A stretch of DNA of 64,000 nt from Candidatus Cloacimonetes bacterium HGW-Cloacimonetes-2 (GTDB lineage: Bacteria; Cloacimonadota; Cloacimonadia; Cloacimonadales; Cloacimonadaceae): the NCBI GenBank assembly GCA_002842035.1, contig PHBP01000005.1, positions 62,001 through 126,000 on the forward strand. The letters run 5' to 3'. Shown piece by piece: positions 1 to 9,091 of this stretch; the stretch's first letter is position 1; each line of letters starts with the position of its first letter. The position numbers and the translations under genes are program-made. The notes under the pieces were generated by a model that worked only from the letters and a program-made list of their open reading frames with translations, did no database searches and was not told the DNA's origin.

Positions 1-24
1 GGCACAAAACTCTGGAAGTGAACT

Positions 25-774
25 ATGAAAGAATACTATTTCGCAGTAATTAAATTCCCCGTTTTAGTAAGCACCGTGTTGATTATCCTTGTAGGATTGT
101 TTTTCCTACTGGCTCTGGGAAGTAATTCCCGCACAGGCATCTCCGGCAACGAGACCATCATCTACACCCTGGTTTTCATCTCGTTGGTCTTCCTGGTAAG
201 CAATTGGATCCTGGTCCTGATGTCAACCCACAGCGTGATCAAACCTCCTTTTGTTCAGCGCTTTTCCCATTGGATGCTATCCCATATCTATTACCCGATG
301 GCCAAAGCTCTCAATTTTATCACTCTACAAAAGACCCACACCCTCCAGGAGTCCTTTCTCAATTTCAACAACGAGATTGTGATGAGCAACTATATGCGCC
401 TGGAGAATCCCAAAATGCTGGTGCTGCTACCTCATTGCCTGCAAGGCTCCGAGTGCAAGATCCGTATTACCAATGATATCAACGACTGTGCAGATTGCGG
501 AGCCTGCGATATATGCACAGTCAAAAACGCTCTCTCCAACCAGCCCGTCAAAGTGGCAGTGGCTTCCGGAGGCTCCCTTGCCCGCAAACTGATCGCGGAC
601 AACCGTCCCGATCTGATCATCGCAGTTGCCTGCCACCGCGATCTCACCGAAGGCGTCCGCGATGCCTGGCAATTCCCCGTCTATTCCATTCTCAATGAAC
701 GTCCCAAGGGCCCTTGCTTTGAGACCACCGTCTCGCTCAAGGCCATTGAATTTGCTATCAACAGATTTAAATAA
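25..774 (+). CDS. DUF116 family membrane protein
   Basis: This 249-residue protein has two hydrophobic segments at the N-terminus (about residues 10-32 and 45-67) and a soluble C-terminal domain. The domain carries the DUF116 pattern: PHCLQGSECK near residue 137, a cysteine cluster CADCGACDIC near 156-165 (CxxCxxCxxC, iron-sulfur-like spacing), VACHRDL near 202 and GPCFETT near 231. The function of DUF116 is unknown; the cysteines suggest metal or Fe-S binding at the inner membrane face, which is inference. The start ATG follows GGAAGTG. It is the first gene of a co-directional set with the HtrA-like protease 12 bp downstream. The family call is good and the role is open. Confidence 0.85.
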   Translation: MKEYYFAVIKFPVLVSTVLIILVGLFFLLALGSNSRTGISGNETIIYTLVFISLVFLVSNWILVLMSTHSVIKPPFVQRFSHWMLSHIYYPMAKALNFITLQKTHTLQESFLNFNNEIVMSNYMRLENPKMLVLLPHCLQGSECKIRITNDINDCADCGACDICTVKNALSNQPVKVAVASGGSLARKLIADNRPDLIIAVACHRDLTEGVRDAWQFPVYSILNERPKGPCFETTVSLKAIEFAINRFK

Positions 775-786
775 AGGCACTTAGCT

Positions 787-1605
787 ATGCATAAATCCAA
801 TGTCATTATCCTGATGATCATCGTGATCCTGATCAATGCCGGGATCAGCTTGGTCCTCATCAACCGCTTTTCAGGCGGTAACGATAATAGCGTAAACGCT
901 ATGCCCGGACGGGCCAATCGTCTGGCCCAGGAGACAGATATTACCCGCGTCGTGGAGTCCGTCGAGCCTGCTGTGGTCAATATCATAGTTACTCAGACCC
1001 AGATCGTGCGCAGCGGCTTTCCATTTGGCGGTTTCTTCTTTGATTTCTTTGATATTCCCACCCGTCGCCAAGTCCAGGGCTTTGGCTCCGGTGTGATCTA
1101 TGATGCCAAAAACGGCTTTGTAATCACCAATGCCCACGTCGTAAAAGGCGCGGAGGAGATCAAGGTCGTCCTGCCCGATCGCAGGGAACTGGATGCCCGC
1201 ATCGTCAAGATCGACGATGTTCATGATATTGCCCAGCTTAAAGTTACAGCATCCAATCTGCCTGAAGCTCCTTTGGGTGATTCCACCGCTTTACTCACCG
1301 GCGAGTGGGTGATCGCCTTTGGAAATCCTTATGCCTATATGATGAACGACTACAAACCCAGCGTCTCGGTCGGAGTGATTTCCGCTCTCAACCGCAACTT
1401 TTCGATGCGCGAAGACAACCGTTCATACCGCAATATGATCCAGACAGATGCCGCCATCAATCCCGGCAATTCCGGCGGTCCGCTGGTTGATATCAATGGC
1501 AAAGTGATTGGCATCAATACCTTTATCTTTAGCGAAAACGGCGGTAACGTCGGCATCGGGTTTGCCCTCCCAATCAATACTGTAAAAGAGTTTCTTGGTA
1601 TCTGA
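787..1605 (+). CDS. HtrA/DegP-like trypsin-family serine protease without a PDZ domain
   Basis: This is an S1C-family protease of 272 residues. The catalytic triad is visible as H117 (NAHVVKG), D147 (VHDIAQL) and S229 (NPGNSGGPL). An N-terminal hydrophobic stretch (about residues 6-27) is a signal anchor or uncleaved signal peptide, placing the domain in the periplasm. The chain stops right after the protease fold (FALPINTVKEFLGI), so the one or two PDZ domains of classical DegP/DegS are missing. Likely role: cleavage of misfolded envelope proteins or a signalling cleavage. Its TGA overlaps the next ATG by one base (TGATG), so the phosphoesterase downstream is probably translationally coupled. 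Confidence 0.9.
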   Translation: MHKSNVIILMIIVILINAGISLVLINRFSGGNDNSVNAMPGRANRLAQETDITRVVESVEPAVVNIIVTQTQIVRSGFPFGGFFFDFFDIPTRRQVQGFGSGVIYDAKNGFVITNAHVVKGAEEIKVVLPDRRELDARIVKIDDVHDIAQLKVTASNLPEAPLGDSTALLTGEWVIAFGNPYAYMMNDYKPSVSVGVISALNRNFSMREDNRSYRNMIQTDAAINPGNSGGPLVDINGKVIGINTFIFSENGGNVGIGFALPINTVKEFLGI

Positions 1606-3326
1606 TGCGTAGATCATATACAGCTCTTTTTTTGCTGCTGATCGCGCTTGCCTTGCCAATTTGCGCCCAGAGCTCGCCTTACAACGCCCTTGGTGATACA
1701 CTCACCGTGATTCAGCAGCCTATCCTGAATATACCTGCCATCCACATTCCAGGCGAACAGATGCCGATTATCTGCACTGCCCCCGCCTCTACCACAAATT
1801 GGCAAGCCTGGCTGCTTCACGGCTCCAAATCCATTCCCCTGCAGATTACATCCACGCTCCAGCTTGAGAACCCACCTCGCTGGCAGCTCAATACAATCAT
1901 TCCCCAGGTACCGGTCTTTGAGCTCTATGATCTCAGGGTCAGCGCTTCCGGAGATCTGGATGATACTGCCTGGAATGCTGTCCAGGTGATCCCCAGCCGC
2001 AAAACCAGCTATTACTTTGCCCATATTACCGATGCGCATATGCCGGGACGCACCTTCTACCCGGATAATGGCTTTGCCAGCGATTCCACCTCGGTCGTGG
2101 ATTTCCGCGAAGTAGTGAAGGATATCAATATCATCCGCCCTGAGTTTGTGCTCTTTACGGGAGACGTCATCAACGAAGGCGAACTGGAAGGCTTTGCCGG
2201 GATGTATTCCTTTGGCTGGGCACAGCGTGCAATTGCAGAACTCGAAGTACCAGTGTATATTACCGCAGGAAATCACGATATTGGTGGCTGGACAAACACT
2301 CCGCCTCCCGCGGGATCTGCCCGGCGCAATTGGTGGCGCTATTTCGGCTGGAAGTGGCTGGACAATGCCGATTCCAACTGGCATACCCACACCCAAAACT
2401 ACTCTTTTACTTATGGTGATCTGCTCTACGTAGGCCTCGAAGCCTATGACAACTATGACAATTGGCGCTCCAATATATATGGCGGACAGAGCTTTATCTA
2501 CTCACAACTAAACTGGCTCAATCAGACTCTATCGCTCTATCCGGATAAGACCAAAGTGCTATTTCATCACTATGACTTTTCCGATCAGCTCAATCTGAAT
2601 AATCTCGGAATCAGCCTCTCTCTCTGGGGGCATATCCACCGCAATCAGGGCTCGATCAGCACATTTCCTTACGACCTATCCACCCGCAGCGTTACCGATG
2701 GAAATCGTTCCTACAGGATGGTGCGTGTAAACAACGCCACTGTAGCGCCTCAGACCACGATCTACGCCACCAGCCTGAGTATGGCGGATAATCTCTATAT
2801 AAACTATTATCCTTCCAATACGGCGGTTTCTGATAGCATTATGGCAATCGTGACCAATAGCCAGTCCTTCGCCTTTGAAAACGCCCTGGTGAAATTCCTG
2901 ATGCCTTCCGGTAACCAGGCTTATTCTGTGACCGGCGGTGTCCTGGAGCAAGTTGATCGCAGCGGCAGCCACAACGTCTGCTATGTAAGAGTCAATCTCA
3001 GCGCAAATAGCGTCAAATACGTCAGTATTGCCACCAGCGGGGTCCCCAACGATGATCCCTCCGCCTCCCCGGGTGCTTCCCTTTTGGGCTCCCTTTACCC
3101 CAATCCATTCTCAAACAGGCTAAACATCGCCCTAAGTGACGGCAAATCAGTAAGATATATCCGAATCTTCAATCAGCGTGGCGCTTTGGTGCGCAGCCTC
3201 GATCCCGGTGATTATAGCTCTTGGGACGGCTTGGATTCACAAGGCAGAGTCTGCCCTGCCGGCATCTACTTTCTGAGGGTTTCAGATGGCGAAAGGACAG
3301 AAGCACGCAAGGTCTTGAAGATATAG
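1605..3326 (+). CDS. Secreted calcineurin-like metallophosphoesterase with C-terminal sorting domain
   Basis: The 573-residue product has a signal peptide (MRRSYTALFLLLIALALPI, followed by CAQ; the Cys could make it a lipoprotein). A short beta domain is followed by a metallophosphoesterase domain with the metal-ligand motifs in order: DAH (about 144), GDV (about 187), GNHD (about 223), FHH (about 320) and GHIH (about 342). The last 80 residues form a FlgD-like/type IX sorting domain (LYPNPFSNRL...GIYFLRVSDG...KVLKI). It is probably exported to the cell surface; the substrate is unknown. It starts on the TGATG overlap with the protease gene. Confidence 0.88.
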   Translation: MRRSYTALFLLLIALALPICAQSSPYNALGDTLTVIQQPILNIPAIHIPGEQMPIICTAPASTTNWQAWLLHGSKSIPLQITSTLQLENPPRWQLNTIIPQVPVFELYDLRVSASGDLDDTAWNAVQVIPSRKTSYYFAHITDAHMPGRTFYPDNGFASDSTSVVDFREVVKDINIIRPEFVLFTGDVINEGELEGFAGMYSFGWAQRAIAELEVPVYITAGNHDIGGWTNTPPPAGSARRNWWRYFGWKWLDNADSNWHTHTQNYSFTYGDLLYVGLEAYDNYDNWRSNIYGGQSFIYSQLNWLNQTLSLYPDKTKVLFHHYDFSDQLNLNNLGISLSLWGHIHRNQGSISTFPYDLSTRSVTDGNRSYRMVRVNNATVAPQTTIYATSLSMADNLYINYYPSNTAVSDSIMAIVTNSQSFAFENALVKFLMPSGNQAYSVTGGVLEQVDRSGSHNVCYVRVNLSANSVKYVSIATSGVPNDDPSASPGASLLGSLYPNPFSNRLNIALSDGKSVRYIRIFNQRGALVRSLDPGDYSSWDGLDSQGRVCPAGIYFLRVSDGERTEARKVLKI

Positions 3327-3761
3327 GTGGGCAAGGACTGTGTCTTTGCAGTGAAAGAGTTAACAAGTTAATAAGTGAAAGAGTGACTTTCTGCGCCAGG
3401 CTCGAAGAGCGTTTCTACGCCCCTCGTCACTTGTCTCACGTCACTTATCACTGCGCGAAGCGCATACCAATTGCTTCTGATCACTGCTTTCTTTTCACTG
3501 ATTTGCCACAGCTATCGCAGATCGCTCCCCTGTTTTGACTTTAACAAATGCCCCTGCTACTTTCATCTGACAAACCAATCTCACCCGGTTTTTTATCTTG
3601 ACAGCTATCAGCTTGCATCAGTAATAGTTGCCTAAGCGTTTCAAGTCCTTTGGGAGCTTGATGCCCGGTCCGGCACCAGAGCCTCTGGTCACCGCGGATT
3701 GAACTAATCAATACGTCCTTATCCGAGATGTCCCAGCACCATTTGAACAAAGGAAGTGAAT
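3327..3761. other. Intergenic region with degenerate short repeats and promoter-like sequence
   Basis: This gap has no credible gene. At 3350-3470 there is degenerate 7-10 bp repetition (GTGAAAGAGT occurs twice near 3351 and 3375; GTCACTT/CTCACGTCACTT near 3426) followed by a GCGC-nnn-GCGC hairpin near 3455, a combination seen in other gaps. TCTTGACA at 3596-3603 resembles a -35 box, upstream of the adhesin gene. The adhesin ribosome binding site AAAGGAA lies at 3749-3755. Confidence 0.5.
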
Positions 3762-6700
3762 ATGAAAGCCTTGTTTTGTATCCTTGCGTTAGCTTTGTGT
3801 TTTTCTCTTTTCGCTGTAATCCCTGAAGCACCCGCTGTGGGAAATGGCAGTCCCGACAACCCCTTCCGAATCGCCAATTTTCCCAATCTCTATTGGCTTA
3901 CCCAGACCCCGGGAGTCTGGAATCAACACTTTATTCAGACAGCGAATATCGATGCTGCTGATTCAGATGAAATATCTGATCCTGCTCCAAACACTTCAGG
4001 ATGGATTCCTATAGGATGCACCAGCCCTTACTTTACAGGTACTTACGACGGTCAGGGCTATCAGATCCACAATCTCTATATGCACCGTCCATCCCAGAAT
4101 TATGCCGGCCTTTTTGGCTATATGATCGGAGCCAGGATTTCCCGCATCAATCTGCGTAATCTTTCCATCACCGGAGCCCAGTACACCGGCGGACTGGCGG
4201 GCGTTGCCAATAGCAATTCCGTGGTCAATAGCTGCTCCGTAACGGGTGCAGTGAACGGAACTGTAAACGTTGGCGGAATTCTCGGTTATTGCGATAACTC
4301 AGGAGCCACAAACAGCTATTCCCACGCCAGTGTTTACTGCTCCAGCGATCAGGTCGGTGGATTTGTCGGTCTTTCCGGCTGGAACAATCCCAGTTATTAC
4401 AATTTCTGCTATAGCACGGGCACAGTAACCGCCCCCGGCACAAGCTACAAAAATGGTTTTATGGGTAGAAGCGGTAGTAATACAGCCCGGGATTGCTATT
4501 GGGATACCCAGAGCTCCGGAATCGCTACCGACCCGGTGGCTACAGGCAAAAACACTGCCCAGATGAAAAGCCAATACACATTTTTTCGCTGGAATTTTCA
4601 TCACCAATGGAGCATTCAGGAAGGCGTAGCTTATCCCAATCTGGATAATTTGCTCTACTACGCCCTTCCGGCCGTGCTGACGACCGACGACCTGATGGGC
4701 TCAGGTACAGAAACTGATCCTTATGTGATCTTGAGCGCAGATCAACTTAATGTGATCCGCCAAGCCCCAGATGCTCACTTTATCCTCTGGGCAAATATCG
4801 ATCTGGAAGCCTCAGTAGGCTGGAATCAGGGTACGGGCTGGGAACCGATCGGCAACCCAAGCACACCTTTTACCGGTACTTTATCAGGTAATGGCTTCAC
4901 AATCAGCGGGCTCACAATCTGCCGTCCCAGAGATGATAATCAAGGGCTCTTTGGCTATACCTTGGGAGCTACAATAGGAGATTTTGACCTGATAAACTGC
5001 CATATCCTGGGAAAAAGCAATATAGGCGGAGCAGTTGGCTATGCCAAAAGTAGCAGTTTGGACGAGATACAATTCGATGGTACAATGCTTGCCTTCAGCG
5101 CTTCCGGAGGAATCGCCGGAGTATTGGACAATGCAACGCTGCAGCGTTCCTATGCCCAGATCGATCTAAAGAGTTTTAGCGATTATGCCGGAGGATTGGC
5201 AGGCTATATCACCAGCACCGGCACTATTGGTGGCAGCTTGAGTAATTCAGGCAGCAGTGGTAACATTGAGGGTGTTTACAATGTTGGCGGTGCTGTGGGA
5301 ATGATCTCCTGGGGTTATATCCTGAATAGCTACAGCCACTGTCTGGTCAATGGCACTTACAATATCGGCGGCTTGGTCGGAACATTGGGCTGGAGCAATC
5401 CCGGCTATATCTCCCGCTGTTTCTCCACCGGATTGGTAAGTCTGAATGCAGGTGGCAACAGCAACGGAGGTTTATTGGGCAGATTTATGGCAGGAGCTAT
5501 CCGCGAAAGCTATTGGGACAGCCAAAGCTCTGGTTTGTCAAGCAACTCTGGCTCTGGTGCTGTGCCCAAAACCACTGCCGAAATGCAGCAGGAATCCACC
5601 TTTGCACGCTGGAACTTTGGCACAATCTGGCAGATTGAGACAGGGGAATACCCCACGCATCAGGATCTCTCCCTGTATGGATTGCCACAGGCACTTGAGA
5701 TCGGACAGCTATTGGGTTCTGGTACAGAGAGCGATCCTTACCTGATCGTGAATGCCGACCAGTTAAACATCATCCGGGAGGCTCCGGGTGCGCATTACGC
5801 ACTTGCAGAGGATCTTGATCTGAGCGCTACTTGCGTCTGGAACGGAGGAAGAGCTTGGGAACCGATTGGTACGAGTTCTGCTCCTTTCACCGGTTCGCTA
5901 AATGGTGCCGGTCACCTTCTGGCAAACCTCTCAATAGAGAGACCTGATACGGATTACAGCGGTCTCTTTGGCTACGTATCAGGCGGAAAAATCACAAGTA
6001 TAATCTTTAGCGGGGTCAATCTGCTTGCCAGGAACTATCTGGGCAGTGTCGCGGGATATGCCGTGGACAGTCGTATCGATATGATCGAGGCAGATGGCTA
6101 TATCACCGGAAATGACTATGTTGGTGGTATTGCCGGTACAATGCATCGTGGCACAATCCAGCGTAGCACAGTGGATATGACTCTCTGGGCTCAAGGCTAT
6201 TACTCCGGTTTAATAGCCGGTAGCGTTAGCAGCGACGCCAGCTTCATCAGCACTATCAGCACCTGCGAAAGCAGAGGCGCTGTAAGGGGAGTAGACAACG
6301 TTGGCGGATTGGTCGGTTTCCTCAGCTACGGCTCTGTTATCAATAGCTCTTCCCACGCTGCCGTAAGCGGACATAACTATCTCGGTGGCGCCGTTGGCAC
6401 CTGCGGCTGGAGCGAGCAGGGAGCAATTGTGCGCAGCTATTCCACAGGGACTGTCGTATCTGAAATCAGTGGATTTGGAGTATTTGGCTTTGTAGGACGT
6501 ATGCAGAGCGGACAGGTTTACGACTGCTACTGGGATAGCCAGAGCTCCGGACTGACCTTGGGCGGTCACTCGTATCTCACCGGCCTTTCCACAATGGCTA
6601 TGAAGCAAAGTGCAAGCTATCAGAACTGGAATTTTGACAGCCTCTGGGATATCACCGAGGGAGCTGAGTATCCCTACCTGAGAGATCTTTCAGCTTATCA

Positions 6701-7949
6701 GGATCCGGGTAACCTAGCCACAGCAGAACTGATTGGCTCCGGCACCCCGGAGGATCCTTACCTGATTATGAGCAGCGATCAGCTAAATATCATCAGGCAA
6801 AATCTCTCTGCGCATTACCGGATTCATACCGATTTGGATCTTTCTGCTACGCTGATCTGGAATGGCGGTAGAGGTTGGCTGCCCTTGGGAAGCCCTGCTG
6901 AGCCCTTTACCGGCTCTATCGATGGCGATGGCAAGATCATCCACGGGCTTAGCATTATGGCACCGCTGAGCTCCAATATCGGCTTTATCGGGCTCGCTCA
7001 AAATGCCACAATCAGCGATCTGAAGCTTACGGGCGTCAGCATTGTTGCAGAAGACTACTCTGGTGCTTTGGCAGGAGTCCTGAATTACTGCACCACCATT
7101 GGAGCAGAGGTAGATGTAGAGCATACGGGAGCAGGATTTGTGGGAGGTTTGGTTGGTTTAATGACCGGCGGAACCCTCGAATCCAGCTCTGCCAAGGCAA
7201 GTCTATTGGCTCGTAACTACCATATTGGTGGACTCTTGGGCTATATGCAGGACAATGCCCAGGTCTCTCTGTGCTCTACAACGGGCTCTGTAAAAGGATA
7301 TACCCTGGTAGGCGGCATTGTAGGAGATTTGAATCACGGAACTGTCTCCGACAGCTATAGCCACGCAGCTGTGCAAGCCACCCAGCTCTTGGGCGGAATC
7401 GCCGGAAGACTGGGCTGGGGAAATGCCGGGCATATCCTGAATTGCTATGCCACCGGCGCTATCACGATCAATCCGGGTGGATACGATGCAGGTGGAGTGG
7501 CAGGCCAGCTCTATTACGGCTCAATTTCGGGATCCTATTGGGATATCAACACAACCGGGATCAGCACCAGCCCGGGAGGAACAGGCGCGACAGGTCTTAC
7601 GACCCAGCAGATGACCTGGCCTGCCTCGCAAAGCTATTTCTCTGGCTGGGATTTCACGAATACCTGGCGTCACGATAATATCGGACAAAATAGCGGCTAT
7701 CCTTACCTCGCCTGGCAGGGACTTCCCATTCCGGACGCTGTGCAAAATCTACAGATTGTCTCTGTGGGCGATCAATTGATCTTGCAATGGTCGGCAGTGG
7801 ATGATGTAAATCTCTATAGGATATACTCTTCTGAAGATCCATATCTGCCTTTTGCCGAGTGGAACTATCTGGGGCAAAGCTCCGGTACCAGCTACCAGAT
7901 CAATCTCGCAGACAAGGCTTTCTACATCGTAAAGAGCGTAATAGAATAA
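3762..7949 (+). CDS. Giant GLUG-repeat surface adhesin
   Basis: This secreted protein of about 1395 residues has a signal peptide (MKALFCILALALCFSLFAV). The body is four modules of about 339 residues. Modules 2-4 open with GSGTExDPY..(A/S)DQLN(V/I)IR near 4695, 5712 and 6730, followed by W.PIG....PFTG.L.G.G and strings of GLUG-type motifs (AGLFGY, GGLAG, NVGGLVG). Each module closes with a YWD(S/T)QSSG motif. Such repeats form beta-solenoid adhesins. The last 75 residues look like a fibronectin type III domain (LILQWSAVDDVNLYRIY). Unlike its neighbours it ends without a type IX sorting domain. ATG 3762 is chosen over GTG 3756 because AAAGGAA sits 6 bp before it and overlaps the GTG. It appears monocistronic. 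Confidence 0.88.
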   Translation: MKALFCILALALCFSLFAVIPEAPAVGNGSPDNPFRIANFPNLYWLTQTPGVWNQHFIQTANIDAADSDEISDPAPNTSGWIPIGCTSPYFTGTYDGQGYQIHNLYMHRPSQNYAGLFGYMIGARISRINLRNLSITGAQYTGGLAGVANSNSVVNSCSVTGAVNGTVNVGGILGYCDNSGATNSYSHASVYCSSDQVGGFVGLSGWNNPSYYNFCYSTGTVTAPGTSYKNGFMGRSGSNTARDCYWDTQSSGIATDPVATGKNTAQMKSQYTFFRWNFHHQWSIQEGVAYPNLDNLLYYALPAVLTTDDLMGSGTETDPYVILSADQLNVIRQAPDAHFILWANIDLEASVGWNQGTGWEPIGNPSTPFTGTLSGNGFTISGLTICRPRDDNQGLFGYTLGATIGDFDLINCHILGKSNIGGAVGYAKSSSLDEIQFDGTMLAFSASGGIAGVLDNATLQRSYAQIDLKSFSDYAGGLAGYITSTGTIGGSLSNSGSSGNIEGVYNVGGAVGMISWGYILNSYSHCLVNGTYNIGGLVGTLGWSNPGYISRCFSTGLVSLNAGGNSNGGLLGRFMAGAIRESYWDSQSSGLSSNSGSGAVPKTTAEMQQESTFARWNFGTIWQIETGEYPTHQDLSLYGLPQALEIGQLLGSGTESDPYLIVNADQLNIIREAPGAHYALAEDLDLSATCVWNGGRAWEPIGTSSAPFTGSLNGAGHLLANLSIERPDTDYSGLFGYVSGGKITSIIFSGVNLLARNYLGSVAGYAVDSRIDMIEADGYITGNDYVGGIAGTMHRGTIQRSTVDMTLWAQGYYSGLIAGSVSSDASFISTISTCESRGAVRGVDNVGGLVGFLSYGSVINSSSHAAVSGHNYLGGAVGTCGWSEQGAIVRSYSTGTVVSEISGFGVFGFVGRMQSGQVYDCYWDSQSSGLTLGGHSYLTGLSTMAMKQSASYQNWNFDSLWDITEGAEYPYLRDLSAYQDPGNLATAELIGSGTPEDPYLIMSSDQLNIIRQNLSAHYRIHTDLDLSATLIWNGGRGWLPLGSPAEPFTGSIDGDGKIIHGLSIMAPLSSNIGFIGLAQNATISDLKLTGVSIVAEDYSGALAGVLNYCTTIGAEVDVEHTGAGFVGGLVGLMTGGTLESSSAKASLLARNYHIGGLLGYMQDNAQVSLCSTTGSVKGYTLVGGIVGDLNHGTVSDSYSHAAVQATQLLGGIAGRLGWGNAGHILNCYATGAITINPGGYDAGGVAGQLYYGSISGSYWDINTTGISTSPGGTGATGLTTQQMTWPASQSYFSGWDFTNTWRHDNIGQNSGYPYLAWQGLPIPDAVQNLQIVSVGDQLILQWSAVDDVNLYRIYSSEDPYLPFAEWNYLGQSSGTSYQINLADKAFYIVKSVIE

Positions 7950-7975
7950 ACTTACAGGTAAACTTATATGTCGAT

Positions 7976-8010
7976 GGCCGGTTTCTTTTATGGAATCCGG
8001 CCTTTCTTTA
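7976..8010 (+). terminator. Rho-independent terminator after the adhesin gene
   Basis: GGCCGG (7976-7981) and CCGGCC (7997-8002) form a stem around a T-rich loop, followed by TTTCTTTA. It lies 27 bp after the adhesin stop codon. Confidence 0.8.
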
Positions 8011-8077
8011 TAATCTTAATTTGCAAGTCTTTAGAGCTTCTCGCAGAGGCTGCGGTTTGGTGACAGTGCTTTCCTCC

Positions 8078-8176
8078 TGCTTGAATCCTCTGGAGATCCC
8101 CTAGTGATCCCCTAGTGATCCCCTTGTGGTGACAAGGGAATCACCAGTGCAGTGCCAGAGTTTTGCCAGTGGTTTC
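8078..8176. repeat. 11-bp phased array, locus A (nine units)
   Basis: Nine consecutive 11-bp units fill 99 bp without a phase break. The first four end in ATCC (TGCTTGAATCC, TCTGGAGATCC, then CCTAGTGATCC twice). The fifth and sixth form the dyad (CCTTGTGGTGA, CAAGGGAATCA), and the last three begin CCAG. Units left of the centre pair with units on the right, so a transcript would form a long imperfect hairpin. An A/G-rich tract (AAAAGGAAGGA) follows. It is homologous unit by unit to loci B and E. Confidence 0.85.
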
Positions 8177-8274
8177 AAAAGGAAGGATTAACAAGGAGTA
8201 AAGGAGAAAGGAGGGGTTTTCTTTGCCACGAGAAAGCGGAGAACAGCGCTACTCGTAGTGGGGAAGTGATGGAG

Positions 8275-8330
8275 TGTGGGAGCGACATCCTGTCGCTCTG
8301 AAAACTGTGCGTCAGGATGACGCATCCACA
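8275..8330. repeat. Three-way-junction repeat, copy 1
   Basis: An outer stem TGTGG/CCACA (8275-8279 with 8326-8330) encloses two hairpins: GAGCGACA-TCC-TGTCGCTC (8280-8298) and TGCGTCA-GGA-TGACGCA (8308-8324). Other copies lie at 38614-38671 and, inverted, at 48694-48748. A further hairpin shared with 49131-49204 (GCGAGGACGCAGTCCG) follows at 8420-8435. The remainder of the 7950-8514 gap holds no gene. TATTGACA at 8457-8464 is a possible -35 box for the next operon. Confidence 0.75.
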
Positions 8331-8514
8331 AGATGGCAGCACGAACTACTAACCACCTGAATCAAACCGCAGGGACACATTCCGCGCCGTGCACAGCTTC
8401 ATTTGTTAGCTCATTCACTGCGAGGACGCAGTCCGGGCACAGCTCCCCCTTTTTCCTATTGACAATAAACTGCCATAAAATAGCTTCGTCACAAAATATC
8501 AAAAGGGAGAAGCT

Positions 8515-9090
8515 ATGAAATCCAGCAACAACGGACGCAGTTGGCAACCGACTTTGACGCTTGCCAAGCTCTTTGAAGAGCAAAACCAGTTCTTTGATGC
8601 TCTCGCCGCTTATGAGCTGATCAGTCAAAACGACAGCTCTCCGGGTATCCGCGAGAAGATCGAATCACTGCAGTTCCGCATCCTCAGCGATCCCAACAGC
8701 TCCTATGATCCCCGGATTGAAAAGCTCTTTAGTCCGGAAGAACTCGCCTATCTTAAAATATTGAACCATCAAGGTTTTGATAATATGTCCAGGGCTGTCG
8801 ATAAGCTCAGTGAAGGGCTTGCCGGCAGTGATCTCTATATCGAATTGGATGAGCTTGACCTCGTAGAGCCGGATGATGGCGGGGATATCCAGGACATCCT
8901 CAATGAGATCGAACAGAATGCCCAGCAGACCTTTATCGACGATCTGCCCGAGATCGAGCAATATACCGTCAAGGATTTGCTGACCGTGCTTTTGAGCAAG
9001 TATGACAAAGATCAGACACTTAGCGAAGTAAAGCTTTCGGACTTTTTGGCGCTGTTTTTGGAGATGCAAAGCCTTAAAACCAAGGACTGA
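8515..9090 (+). CDS. Hypothetical acidic protein with TPR-like N-terminus
   Basis: This 191-residue protein has no signal peptide or membrane segment. The first 50 residues read like one tetratricopeptide helix pair (LAKLFEEQNQFFDALAAYEL, then a second helix). The rest is acidic and helical, with DELDLVEPDDGGDI near 115-130. I do not recognise a family. It opens the eight-gene run that includes rsmD, kamDE, rseP and tgt; ATG follows an AAAGGGAGAAGCT ribosome binding site. A cytoplasmic scaffold role would be a guess. Confidence 0.75.
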   Translation: MKSSNNGRSWQPTLTLAKLFEEQNQFFDALAAYELISQNDSSPGIREKIESLQFRILSDPNSSYDPRIEKLFSPEELAYLKILNHQGFDNMSRAVDKLSEGLAGSDLYIELDELDLVEPDDGGDIQDILNEIEQNAQQTFIDDLPEIEQYTVKDLLTVLLSKYDKDQTLSEVKLSDFLALFLEMQSLKTKD

Positions 9091-9091
9091 T

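Noticed and set aside
3756-3761. GTG start for the GLUG adhesin two codons upstream
   Set aside because: It overlaps the AAAGGAAGTG ribosome site; ATG 3762 has proper spacing.
8078-8176. 11-bp arrays as CRISPR or as coding repeats
   Set aside because: Units abut with no spacers. 11 is not a multiple of 3 and no start, ribosome site or long frame runs through the arrays; inverted units also argue against coding.
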